Shown: in pieces, positions 12,436 to 22,511 of the stretch
Position numbering within the stretch: position 1 is the stretch's first letter
Layout of the letters: the number at the start of each line of letters is the position of its first letter
Source: Tethya wilhelma
Taxonomy: Eukaryota > Porifera > Demospongiae > Tethyida > Tethyidae
Length of the DNA: 64,000 bases
Assembly (NCBI GenBank): GCA_964030475.1
Contig: CAXIPT010000002.1
Coordinates: 15,366,590 to 15,430,589 of the forward strand
Direction: 5' to 3'
Notes under the pieces: model-generated
The model's database searches: none
Told to the model about the DNA's origin: nothing
Seen by the model: the letters and a program-made list of their open reading frames with translations, nothing else
Translations under genes and position numbers: made by a program

Positions 12436-15400
12436 TGTGTGTGTGTGTTCCAACTATATACGTCAGCTCCATTCTTCAAAAGCGGCACCCCAAGGTAAGA
12501 TTATCTAAAAGAACTACACAAACAATTCAACAAAAGTTTGTAAGCTTAGTTCTTGGCTTTCAGCCTCTCTGAGCACTAGGCTTCAAGGCCACACCCATAA
12601 GGCTATACAGTTGAAATTTTGATGGCGAGCCTGAGTGAGTCACATAGCATAGATAGTAGAGTATACGTATGGCCTGAGATCCTTACGTACAAAGGTAGCA
12701 TGATTATGCTATGATATGTGTACCCAGTGAATGTTGTGGCAATAACTACAATAGTTCTGTAAAGTTAGCCAACATTAAGGAATAAATGGAATATATTTAA
12801 CTTTCACTGTACCATTTCATGGATCAAAACCTATGCATGATAAATGTACAACACATAAACACACTATTTATGTAACAGTATAATTCTTACAACACATACA
12901 ATCACACTAAGTACTTGGAATTTTACGTCCATATTATGCACCTTGGTGCCTTCACTATATTGGTTTTGCTTTGTGTTTATGGTATAGTGCCACTTCATTC
13001 TCAATAAAATCTGGAAAATTCTCAGTCTGCAGTTTAGAATCTAAACAATTAAGAACAGTTTTAGAGTGTTTTGATTCTTATCTGGACTCAGAATTTTCTG
13101 GATTATATTGAGTTACTTGTACAAAGTGCATGAGCAGTGTATAGTATAGATCTATTACTGTAACAGTGTACACTTGTTCTGATTTTAATTGTTCAGTTGC
13201 CTCTCCTGAAATTACTTCTCCACTTGAACCAAGGACCCTGCCAGTTGCTGCTGGAGGTGAAGTGACCTTGGAGGTCACTGCTAGTGGGAAGGGACTGTCC
13301 TACCAGTGGAAGAAAGATGGGGAAGAAATTGCATCAGACCACTTTGAAGGAGCTACCTCTTCCAAACTGACTGTCAATGATAAAGAAGAGGGAAAGTATA
13401 CTTGTGTTGTAAGCAATGAGGCAGGCAAGGTGGAGTCAGAAGAATTTCTAGTAGGTATGTTGAAAATTAGAATCAATACATTTATGCAGTGCACTATGAG
13501 TGGTTAATTATTATTGTATGAGACTGGTCATCTGCTTTTGTGACAGCTAGCAGTGATATTATATGCCGTAATTTGACTAATATTCACATTGGGGAATTGC
13601 GTGCACTTCACCGTGTGCGAAAATTAAACACTCGAAAATTTGACAATCCATTACCAATATTATTGCAGACGCTACGCATGTACGAAAATCAAACACGTGA
13701 AAATTTAACATACGGAATATTTTCAACGCAAAAATATCTCAAACTACAGTAACTGGTTATGTACATGCACATTTTTATAGAGTGTAAATTTGAATTATTC
13801 TTCTTATTTTCATATTCTTCAGTTGCCCCTCCTAAAATTAGTTCTCCACTTGAACCAAAGACCCTGCCAGTTGTTACTGGAGGTGAGGTGACCTTGGAGG
13901 TCACTGCTAGTGGGAAGGGACTGTCCTACCAGTGGAAGAAAGATGGGGAAGAAATTGAAAAGGACTACTTTGAAGGAGCTACCTCTTCGAAACTGACTGT
14001 CAATGATAAACAAGAGGGAAAGTATACTTGTGTTGTAAGCAATGAGGCAGGCAAGGTGGAGTCAGAAGGAATCACAGTTACTGTAGGTATGTTGAATAAT
14101 GATTTTTTAAAAATAATTACATGGTCATAATTATTCCCAGTATGGTAATACTGGGTACACAGGAATGGCACGTATGGACCATTAGCACAATACAAAATTT
14201 TACGCTAATACTTAACTCTTGGTGCGCTGCATGTGCACCTAGTGTTGTGGTAGCCATTTTGTCTCTCTCTCTCTGTGTGTGTGTGTGTGTGTGTATCTGG
14301 TTATGTGCATGCACATTTTATAGAGTGTAAAGTTGTATTTATTCTTCTTATTTTCATATTCTTCAGTTGCCCCTCCTAAAATTAGTTCTCCACTTGAACC
14401 AAAGACCCTGCCAGTTGCTGCTGGAGGTGAGGTGACCTTGGAGGTCACTGCTAGTGGGAAGGGACTGTCCTACCAGTGGAAGAAAGATGGGGCAGAGATT
14501 ACATCAGACCACTTTGAAGGAGCTACTTCTTCTACACTGACTGTCAATGATAAACAAGAGGGAAGGTACACTTGTGTTGTAAGTAGTGAGGCAGGCAAGG
14601 TGGAGTCAGAAGGAATCACAGTAGGTATGTTCAATAAGTATAGGTTACATCACGAGGTGCAGGTTTCTATGTTATTTACACACTGAGGGCCATGCAGAGG
14701 CCCAGAGGTTGTGTAAACCACATAGAAACTGAACCGAGTGATGTAACTGACTTGTACCATGGACCAACCAAATCAGCTGTTTACAAAATGGAGGGAGTGG
14801 CCTATAATTGTAGCTGTGTAAAAATGCTTCTAGGTAGAGGGGGTGTTGATTTCCATCTGTGCCATTCCTGTGTACCCAATACTACTGTACTGGGAATAGT
14901 AAGATCATGACCTCTTAACTATTTGCTGCAACAAAATTAATGTCAGCTCTAGCTTTCATTGTACTATGGTCATGTTTGGTCCAATCAAAACAATAGTATA
15001 AGAAAGCATTTCCCCCCTAGGTATATGATTGTGGCCATTAACACAATTCAAAGTTTACACTAATATTTGTATCTGTTTTTGCTTTGTATTTAAGATACGC
15101 AAATAATATGTGTATATCATTAATAGTACGGCAACCATCCTGAAACAGAGTGTTCTGAATTTCTAATATCTCATTGAGTTACTTTTTCAGAGTGAACAGT
15201 GTATATCTATTTTAAGTGCACACTTGTTCTGATTTTAATTTTTCAGTTGCCCCTCCTGAAATCACTTATCCACTTGAACCAAAGACCCTGCCAATTGTTA
15301 CTGGAGGTGAGGTGACCTTGGAGGTCACTGCTAGTGGGAAGGGACTGTCCTACCAGTGGAAGAAAGATGGGGGAGAGATTACACCAGACCACTTTGAAGG

Positions 15401-16707
15401 AGCTACTTCTTCCAAACTGACAGTCAACATTAAACAAAAGGGAAGGTACACTTGTGTTGTAAGTAATGAAGCAGGCAAGGTGGAGTCAGCAGATTTTCTA
15501 GTAGGTATGTTAAAGAACAACTTGAGCTAACTTTCTACAATTTCCTTGTATCTTCTAATTATTCATCATGCATGCAGTCACTGAGTACCAGTGGAGGCCA
15601 TTGGATGGCAATAGGTGGGCTGCCCCTCCTAAAATTACTTCTCCACTTGAACCAAAGACCCAGCCAGTCGCTGCTGGAGGTGAGGTGACCTTGGAGGTCA
15701 CTGCTAGTGGGAAGGGACTGTCCTACCAGTGGAAGATAGATGGGGAGGAGATTGAAGGAGCTAACTCTGCTGAATACTGTATTTCTTCTGTGAATATCCG
15801 TGATGAAGGGTCCTACACATGTGTAGTATCCAATGAAGCTGGCAAAGTAGTGTCTGAAGTTATTGAAGTCTACCTGACATACACAAGCAGGTCTCTCACT
15901 CCTCCTGATGTTAAGGGAAAAAATGGTTAGTATCATAATAAATATTATTATGTAGACTTGTATCCATAAATGAACACACTCCCTCTATATGATTCTAATG
16001 TAAACTGCTTAATTTTTACGGATAGTGCTATTGTAGATGTTCGTTGTAAGTTTGTGGATCATGTGCATGTGTGTGCGCACATGCATATATGAGTACGTAC
16101 TTTTCACTTAACTATATATTTTCATCCACGGATAATGTTTTGATTCACAAAAACCATGAAAGTTAAATATCGCAAAAATTAATAGTATACAGTTATTACT
16201 AAATCATTGATTCTATAGAAAAACCTCCTCGGATCACAACTCACCCCAAAGATGCAAGCGTTGGTCGAAATACCCCGGTCACTTTCACGGTTGAAGCTGA
16301 AGGTGAGGGTACACTCTACTACAAGTGGATTCAGAGGAAGAATAATGACAAGCACATTGAAAGAGGCTCTCAAGCAACACTGCACATAGCGAGTGCTAGC
16401 CATGGAGATGAAGGTTCCTACACCTGCACTGTGAGCAATAGGGATGGTGAAGTAGTGTCTGCAGAGGCTAAACTGGAAGTAGGTTATTGTCCTGACTGCC
16501 ACAGAAGAGTTTATTACCCACATGAAGGGCATCAATTTAGAGGCAAGGATTATCACAAAGGATGCCTATATAACTGCAAGGCCTGTGGCCTTACACTTAG
16601 GTAAGCATAGTATAGTTCAGCTACTAATCACGAACTTTTGCTTTTACATTCATTGACCATTACCATGTTCTTATGTACGTTATACATTAATAAAATATGT
16701 ATATTTG

Positions 16708-16744
<37 letters not shown>

Positions 16745-16746
16745 TG

Positions 16747-16817
<71 letters not shown>

Positions 16818-16962
16818 ATGTAAGTCCAACAAATTATGTTTCACACTATGACAGCCAGTGTCCAAAAATATATCGTTCCGGGGCAAGTGATCGATAGTAA
16901 AGGACTCTTGACACTTCATTTGTTGTTTATCACCTAGGTACACTGTTTATAATTTATTTTAA
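9778..16962 (+). CDS. Tandem Ig-domain (I-set) exons ending in a half LIM finger
   Basis: Ten Ig exons: 9778-10036, 10257-10514, 10986-11243, 11969-12232, 13197-13454, 13823-14086, 14367-14624, 15247-15504, 15578-15925 and 16219-16600, then a final exon 16938-16962 ending in TAA. Each Ig has the core Trp (YQWKKDG) and the YTCVVSNEAG second-Cys motif, but the usual first Cys is replaced (EVTLEV). This is typical of some cytoplasmic titin-like I-set domains. Exons 2-10 are phase 1-1. The first is phase 0-1, matching the phase-0 end of the GPCR exon at 9497. After the last Ig comes CPDC…H-x2-C-x3-C-x2-C, the first half of a LIM zinc finger. No signal peptide or own start is evident, so this is either a cytoplasmic Ig-LIM tail fused to the GPCR or a separate gene whose first exon was not found. 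Confidence 0.8.
10595..10895. mobile_element. MITE-like element between Ig exons 2 and 3
   Basis: Inverted ends ATATAGCAGGAAATTTCC and AAATTTCCCGCTATACGATA bound about 300 bp with no ORF. The terminal core matches the TATAGC(C/G)GG family. A relative with weaker ends follows Ig exon 3 around 11395-11560. Confidence 0.7.
12390..12450. repeat. (CT)n/(GT)n microsatellite
   Basis: A CT run of about 20 units passes into GT units inside the intron after Ig exon 4. The corresponding place after Ig exon 6 (14261-14296) has a shorter CT/GT run in homologous intron sequence. This shows the introns were duplicated together with the exons. Confidence 0.9.
12605..12650 (+). mobile_element. Diverged 5' end of a Helentron-like element
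   Basis: TTTTGATGGCGAGCCTGAGTGAGTC…ACATAG resembles the left end of the element at 19669 (TTGGGGCGAGCCTGAGCGAG…ACATAG). The right end was not identified. Confidence 0.35.
16709..16816. repeat. Compound microsatellite (CT)n(CA)n(CAA)n
   Basis: Runs of CT, CA and then CAA fill the last intron of the Ig-LIM gene. Open frames across it (poly-Thr-His, poly-Gln) are artefacts of the repeat. Confidence 0.95.
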
Positions 16963-17300
16963 CAGCTATCATTGGCAGTTATATATTATAATTATTATTG
17001 TACATGATGCCACTTGCACTGTACAGTTCTTAACCTTGTAACTTTAAGTTAGCTCAGTGGCAATTGTACAAAGTATTTACTATTAGCTCTGGAAACTAGT
17101 ATAGCCTCATTCCTGTTTGAGGCATATTCTGAGTATTTTTTATCATTTCTCGCCAATATCTGGATAAAACAATTAGTCTATGATCCTGTTCCAGTAAACT
17201 TATTTTTGGCATACTACTATGGGGGTTGGGAACGAGGCTCTCCAGCCATTTTCCCCCCTATACTAGTGGTGTTTGCAGTTCATGATTAAATAGCTAAAAC
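16963..17300. other. Noncoding stretch with a foldback element at 17102-17239
   Basis: The TAGCCTCATTCCTG left end and GGGAACGAGGCT right end mark a degenerate copy of the TAGCCTCGTT foldback family. Nothing else recognisable lies between the Ig-LIM stop and the tandem duplication. Confidence 0.5.
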
Positions 17301-17568
17301 TCTTGATAGCTTGCATCCCATAATGATATTTCAACAGGAAGTTATTTTTAGTGTTGTTTTAGTTAACTAAAACTAAAAACCCTTTAGTTTTTGCAAAAAT
17401 GGCCTTTTTTTAACTAACTAAAACTAAATCATAAAGACTTGGTCAAAATAATAACTAAGCTAAGTCAAAAAATGCCCAAAACACCTAATTTGGTTATTAT
17501 ATTATTATATAATATAGGGCAGTCTCTGAGTCTTATATATCTAGCTATGGGGATTGAACGATGGATCG

Positions 17569-17580
17569 TGCGCATGCGCA
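17569..17580. promoter_or_regulatory. NRF1-like palindrome in the GTPase promoter
   Basis: The perfect palindrome TGCGCATGCGCA matches the known NRF1 consensus core (GCGCATGCGC). It lies about 180 bp upstream of the start codon, followed by another CATGCGC and a CG-rich ATATCGCGATAT block in otherwise AT-rich DNA. The same site is present in the duplicate at 20422-20433. Binding is inferred from the motif only. Confidence 0.55.
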
Positions 17581-17750
17581 CATGCGCCCCCTCCGCTCCG
17601 GAATATCGCGATATCGAATGACTATGTTCGATTGATCGGCATGGCGCATATCCGGCAATTGCGCGTTTTATTATTATACGCTATAAACGAGGAGGACTTT
17701 GTAAGTTGGAAATTATAGCTTAGTACCACAAAGCTTACTTAAGCTGTCCA

Positions 17751-18761
17751 GTGATGGCGTCATGGTTGGAGAAAATCAAAGCATTGCCCGAATTCATTCA
17801 AGGATGGTACAGCGCGGGGTCAAAATCTGTTCATATTCTAGTTACCGGTAAAACTGGCGTTGGTAAATCGTCTCTTATCAATGGGTTGGTTGGAAAAGAA
17901 GTAGCAAAAGAAGGAGATGAGCTCGATCCAGAAACAATGGAGGTTACAGCTCATGAATTCAAATACCAAGATGTGGACATCTCGGTCTGGGACTCGCCAG
18001 GTTTGCAAGATGGGTTGAATAAAGAAGGTGAATATATCCGTGATATGCAGAAGAAGGGGTGTGCTAATGCTGATCTATACCTCTACTGTATAAAAATGAA
18101 TGAAACCCGTCTCCGAGAAGAAGATATTGGAGCAATTCGCAAGTTGACAAAAGGGCTTGGGAGTACAATTTGGAAAAATGCAGTGTTTGTTCTTACATTT
18201 GCTAATGAAGTTAACCCAAAGCCCCAACGAGGCATAGTAAAGATGACAGCAAAGGAACAGAAACAACTGAAGAAAGATCATTTTAAGAAGAAAATGGAGG
18301 AATGGAAGACAAAAATATGTGAAGCTCTTGTGAAAGCTAATGTCGATGAGAAAGTTGCATCTAATATCACAGTAGTCCCAGCTGGCTATGATGCTGTCCA
18401 AGAGCTACCTGATCGTGGAAACTGGCTGAGTCCTCTCTGGTATGCCAGCATTCTGCGCATGAAAGAGCGATCACAACCAGCTCTACTGAAAGCGAACATT
18501 CATCGTATAAAGCTTCCTGACCAAGTTACTCCAGATGATTTTGATAAGCCTATACATGAGCAGCCAATTATTTTCAAGGAAATACCTCCAGCTGTAAAGT
18601 ATACAGCAATTCCAACAGTATGTGCTGCCATAGGGGGCATCCTCGGAGTAGTAGCTGGCCCAGCTGGTGCTGCTGTTGGTGGAGTTGCTGGAGCTGGAGT
18701 TGGTGGCATTATAGATGGAGTGATTGCTTACTACACTAGTGGTAGTGATGAACCTGAGTGA
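17751..18761 (+). CDS. AIG1/Toc-like GTPase with glycine-zipper tail, copy 1
   Basis: An intronless 336-residue ORF. Residues about 33-40 are the P-loop GKTGVGKS; a conserved Thr follows in ETMEVT; G3 is DSPGLQDG. Instead of an NKxD motif there is VLTFANE, the position where AIG1/GIMAP and Toc GTPases also lack NKxD. The last 50 residues are Gly/Ala-rich and hydrophobic with GxxxG spacing (GGVAGAGVGGIIDG), suggesting membrane insertion or oligomerisation. Start: two adjacent Met; the second (MASW) has the better context. The GTPase is expected to be cytoplasmic or membrane-tethered; the substrate process is unknown. In animals, AIG1-related GTPases act in immune-cell survival and defence, so an immune role is only inference. 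It is identical to the gene at 20629-21639. Confidence 0.85.
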   Translation: MMASWLEKIKALPEFIQGWYSAGSKSVHILVTGKTGVGKSSLINGLVGKEVAKEGDELDPETMEVTAHEFKYQDVDISVWDSPGLQDGLNKEGEYIRDMQKKGCANADLYLYCIKMNETRLREEDIGAIRKLTKGLGSTIWKNAVFVLTFANEVNPKPQRGIVKMTAKEQKQLKKDHFKKKMEEWKTKICEALVKANVDEKVASNITVVPAGYDAVQELPDRGNWLSPLWYASILRMKERSQPALLKANIHRIKLPDQVTPDDFDKPIHEQPIIFKEIPPAVKYTAIPTVCAAIGGILGVVAGPAGAAVGGVAGAGVGGIIDGVIAYYTSGSDEPE

Positions 18762-19175
18762 CAAAACACTATGACAGAACAATATTTTTGTGCATGAATT
18801 GCTTCTTAAAGTTTGTACATATTAGATTTTTGTCACGGTATAAATATACTGATGATTATTAATTAATTTTAGTGTGCAGTCTACTTCAAACTGGTTTATA
18901 CAGCCGCCCGGCCAGGCGTGCTAAGCCCCCAAATGATATTAAACAGATTATACTTATCAGTACAATATAATATATATACATGTATATAGTGACTGTGATA
19001 TCTTCCGCTATTATGTCCGCGATGTCGACAGGTACCTCGCGATCCGCGAGTCGGAGGGTACCGGGTTTCGGCGCAGCGCAACGTCATGGTCAGCGCCACC
19101 GCGCCACATTCCGATGAAGCCGGCCTTGTGTACTTATACTAACAAACATGCACACCTGCATGAACCACTCACAAA

Positions 19176-19370
19176 CAGCCGCCTTGGTGTCTCTGGGAAA
19201 ATGTTTTAGTTTTAACAACAAAGAAGAGGGAGTAATTCATTTATCAGTCATGAGGGAAGTATAATTCAATTATCAGTTCAAGATGCATATCAGTGTATCC
19301 AGTGCAAAGCAAACCATGTTTGTTGTGAAAACCAGAGCAGAATATTTTTGGGAGACACTGAGGCGGCTGG
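19176..19370. repeat. Foldback element downstream of GTPase copy 1
   Basis: Left arm CAGCCGCCTTGGTGTCTC pairs with right arm GAGACACTGAGGCGGCTG, and inside them TTTTAACAACAAA pairs with TTTGTTGTGAAAA. Copies lie at 22222-22416 (in the duplicate) and, degenerate, at 22543-22690. Confidence 0.75.
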
Positions 19371-19668
19371 CCCATATTGCTTGGCTTGTGCATACTGAGG
19401 TTAATTATCGATGGTATAATTATTGTGGGGTGATTCACCAAAGATTATTCATGATAGAGGAAAAGTTCTTGATAGCTTGCATCCCATAATGATATTTCAA
19501 CAGGAAGTTATTTTTAGTGTTGTTTTAGTTAACTAAAACTAAAAACCCTTTAGTTTTTGCAAAAATGGTCTTTTTTTAACTAACTAAAACTAAATCATAA
19601 AGACTTGGTCAAAATAATAACTAAACTAAGTCAAAAAATGCCCAAAACACCTAATTTGGTTATTATAT

Positions 19669-20358
19669 TTGGGGCGAGCCTGAGCGAGCCCCACATAGTC
19701 TTGTAAACGATGAAATTTCTGTTTGTCTGTACACGGTGGACACTTTCCGTATATTCGAATTATTCGAAAGCACAGTTGTAATATTGAAATTGATTGTGCA
19801 AATTATGATTTGCTAAGTCTGGTTACGTAGTGTATAATATCTATGGTCTGTTGATCATAGATAATGAAAATGCCTTGCACGGCGAAGAGAACTGTACAGA
19901 GAACGCATAGCTAGGGAAACGCCTGATGACCAAGAAAAGAGATTTCAAGGTGTAGACGAAATGATTCAGTTGAGTCGTCAACAGCAGCGACGCCCGAGGG
20001 AAACAGCGCGCTCGTCTTGCCCAAGAAAGAGTCGGAGTCGATACATAAACTTCGCTTAGTGCTCTACGATCCAGCTAGCACACTGCACGCTTGCGTACTC
20101 TGCTCAAGTTGCACCATGCATGCATGATCTAGCCATCAGGACTGGATCGTCGCGAAAGAAAACAAAACACTGACTTGTCAAAATCGAAATAATCGGATCG
20201 TCAAATTAGAAAACTACTTTTAGGTTTCGCTCAGAAATTTCAAGCCAATTTCTACTATCTATGCTTAGCATCGATGTACTGTCTTCCCAATCTCAGTGCT
20301 GTGTTCTTACAAACTGTATGCGCTCAGGCTCGCCCCATAGATGCTTGCATCTGTCTAG
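19669..20358 (+). mobile_element. Non-autonomous Helentron-like element inserted in duplication unit 2
   Basis: Unit 1 gives the empty site, so the ends are defined. The left end is TTGGGGCGAGCCTGAGCGAG. An inverted copy (GCGCTCAGGCTCGCCCC) lies subterminally at 20320-20336. After it comes the hairpin AGATGC-TT-GCATCT and a CTAG end before host T. Asymmetric inverted repeats, a 3' hairpin and T/T insertion without target duplication are described for Helentrons and their non-autonomous derivatives. The middle keeps a degraded stretch resembling the Arg/Glu-rich repeats (RE-TP--Q-KR) often found in such elements. No intact ORF. Confidence 0.6.
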
Positions 20359-20421
20359 TATATAATATAGGGCAGTCTCTGAATCTTGTATATCTAGCTA
20401 TGGGGATTGAACGATGGATCG

Positions 20422-20433
20422 TGCGCATGCGCA
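20422..20433. promoter_or_regulatory. NRF1-like palindrome upstream of GTPase copy 2
   Basis: Same TGCGCATGCGCA palindrome and surrounding CG-rich block as at 17569, retained in the duplicate. Confidence 0.5.
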
Positions 20434-20535
20434 CATGCGCCCCCTCCGCTCCGGAATATCGCGATATCTAATGACTATGTTCGATTGATCGGCATGGCGC
20501 ATATCCGGCAATTGCGCGTTTTATTATTATACGCT

Positions 20536-20562
20536 TTTATAGGCAAGGATTATCTTGCCTAT
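20536..20562. repeat. Short hairpin present only in duplication unit 2
   Basis: ATAGGCAAG-GATTAT-CTTGCCTAT is a 9-bp stem with a 6-base loop just upstream of the GTPase 5' end. Unit 1 reads ACGCTATAAACG at this place, so the whole hairpin is missing there. Confidence 0.75.
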
Positions 20563-20628
20563 AAACGAGGAGGACTTTGTAAGTTGGAAATTATAGCTTA
20601 GTACCACAAAGCTTACTTAAGCTGTCCA

Positions 20629-21639
20629 GTGATGGCGTCATGGTTGGAGAAAATCAAAGCATTGCCCGAATTCATTCAAGGATGGTACAGCGCGGGGTCA
20701 AAATCTGTTCATATTCTAGTTACCGGTAAAACTGGCGTTGGTAAATCGTCTCTTATCAATGGGTTGGTTGGAAAAGAAGTAGCAAAAGAAGGAGATGAGC
20801 TCGATCCAGAAACAATGGAGGTTACAGCTCATGAATTCAAATACCAAGATGTGGACATCTCGGTCTGGGACTCGCCAGGTTTGCAAGATGGGTTGAATAA
20901 AGAAGGTGAATATATCCGTGATATGCAGAAGAAGGGGTGTGCTAATGCTGATCTATACCTCTACTGTATAAAAATGAATGAAACCCGTCTCCGAGAAGAA
21001 GATATTGGAGCAATTCGCAAGTTGACAAAAGGGCTTGGGAGTACAATTTGGAAAAATGCAGTGTTTGTTCTTACATTTGCTAATGAAGTTAACCCAAAGC
21101 CCCAACGAGGCATAGTAAAGATGACAGCAAAGGAACAGAAACAACTGAAGAAAGATCATTTTAAGAAGAAAATGGAGGAATGGAAGACAAAAATATGTGA
21201 AGCTCTTGTGAAAGCTAATGTCGATGAGAAAGTTGCATCTAATATCACAGTAGTCCCAGCTGGCTATGATGCTGTCCAAGAGCTACCTGATCGTGGAAAC
21301 TGGCTGAGTCCTCTCTGGTATGCCAGCATTCTGCGCATGAAAGAGCGATCACAACCAGCTCTACTGAAAGCGAACATTCATCGTATAAAGCTTCCTGACC
21401 AAGTTACTCCAGATGATTTTGATAAGCCTATACATGAGCAGCCAATTATTTTCAAGGAAATACCTCCAGCTGTAAAGTATACAGCAATTCCAACAGTATG
21501 TGCTGCCATAGGGGGCATCCTCGGAGTAGTAGCTGGCCCAGCTGGTGCTGCTGTTGGTGGAGTTGCTGGAGCTGGAGTTGGTGGCATTATAGATGGAGTG
21601 ATTGCTTACTACACTAGTGGTAGTGATGAACCTGAGTGA
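20629..21639 (+). CDS. AIG1/Toc-like GTPase with glycine-zipper tail, copy 2
   Basis: 336 residues, identical in translation and apparently in nucleotides to 17751-18761, including the sequence just upstream of the ATG and the 3' flank. All features are the same: P-loop GKTGVGKS, DSPG, VLTFANE and the Gly/Ala-rich hydrophobic C-terminus. Because promoter and coding parts are both intact, it is probably expressed like copy 1. The Helentron-like insertion sits about 270 bp upstream of the ATG, beyond the NRF1-like site, and could alter distal control. Confidence 0.85.
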   Translation: MMASWLEKIKALPEFIQGWYSAGSKSVHILVTGKTGVGKSSLINGLVGKEVAKEGDELDPETMEVTAHEFKYQDVDISVWDSPGLQDGLNKEGEYIRDMQKKGCANADLYLYCIKMNETRLREEDIGAIRKLTKGLGSTIWKNAVFVLTFANEVNPKPQRGIVKMTAKEQKQLKKDHFKKKMEEWKTKICEALVKANVDEKVASNITVVPAGYDAVQELPDRGNWLSPLWYASILRMKERSQPALLKANIHRIKLPDQVTPDDFDKPIHEQPIIFKEIPPAVKYTAIPTVCAAIGGILGVVAGPAGAAVGGVAGAGVGGIIDGVIAYYTSGSDEPE

Positions 21640-22511
21640 CAAAACACTATGACAGAACAATATTTTTGTGCATGAATTGCTTCTTAAAGTTTGTACATAT
21701 TAGATTTTTGTCACGGTATAAATATACTGATGATTATTAATTAATTTTAGTGTGCAGTCTACTTCAAACTGGTTTATACAGCCGCCCGGCCAGGCGTGCT
21801 AAGCCCCCAAATGATATTAAACAGATTATACTTATCAGTACAATATAATATATATACATGTATATAGTGACTGTGATATCTTCCGCTTTGTTATTGTAAA
21901 TTTAGTACATTAGAGTAATTATAATAATCATCTCAAAATACACGCAACAATAGGCGCAAAAGAAATGGGGGGGGCACAAACACAAACACAACCTTTCAAC
22001 ACAATCACTCGAGGAGAAAACACAACATTAAATTTTAATTATACACACAAACCTTATTATGTCCGCGATGTCGACAGGTACCTCGCGATCCGCGAGTCGG
22101 AGGGTACCGGGTTTCGGCGCAGCGCAACGTCATGGTCAGCGCCACCGCGCCACATTCCGATGAAGCCGGCCTTGTGTACTTATACTAACAAACATGCACA
22201 CCTGCATGAACCACTCACAAACAGCCGCCTTGGTGTCTCTGGGAAAATGTCTTAGTTTTCACAACAAAGAAGAGGGAGTAATTCATTTATCAGTCATGAG
22301 GGAAGTATAATTCAATTATCAGTTCAAGATGCATATCAGTGTATCCAGTGCAAAGCAAACCATGTTTGTTGTGAAAACCAGAGCAGAATATTTTTGGGAG
22401 ACACTGAGGCGGCTGGCCCATATTGCTTGGCTTGTGCATACTGAGGTTAATTATCGATGGTATAATTACATGGGGTGATTCACCAAAGATTATTCATGAT
22501 AGAGGAAAAGT

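Larger units (their letters stand above)
17301..19466 (+). repeat. Tandem duplication, unit 1 (GTPase gene with flanks)
   Basis: The unit starts at TCTTGATAGCTTGCATCCCA and ends just before the same sequence recurs at 19467. It contains one GTPase gene, its GC-rich promoter and a foldback element at 19176-19370. Compared with unit 2 it lacks about 690 bp (a Helentron-like insertion), about 25 bp (a small hairpin) and about 170 bp downstream of the gene. Confidence 0.95.
19467..22511 (+). repeat. Tandem duplication, unit 2
   Basis: Begins with the same sequence as unit 1 and ends at GAGGAAAAGT (about 22510), where the copies stop matching. It is longer than unit 1 because it holds the 690-bp insertion, the 25-bp hairpin and about 170 bp at 21888-22055 that unit 1 lacks. 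Coding sequences of the two units are identical by eye. Confidence 0.95.

Noticed and set aside
14117..14314. Minus-strand frames opposite the Ig exons and their introns
   Set aside because: They recur because the exons are repeated; they are antisense shadows and microsatellite translations.
16638..16943. Frames rich in Thr-His, Gln or Leu in both directions
   Set aside because: Pure translations of the CA/CAA microsatellite.
18075..18782. Minus-strand frames across GTPase copy 1 (and copy 2)
   Set aside because: Antisense of a well-supported coding exon, with no splice or domain support.
19014..19108. tRNA gene in the GC-rich island
   Set aside because: No cloverleaf with a TTCGA-type T-arm and anticodon stem could be drawn on either strand.
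21965..22255. A 96-residue open frame downstream of GTPase copy 2
   Set aside because: It spans the 170-bp indel and the GC-rich island, is broken in copy 1, and has no recognisable domain.
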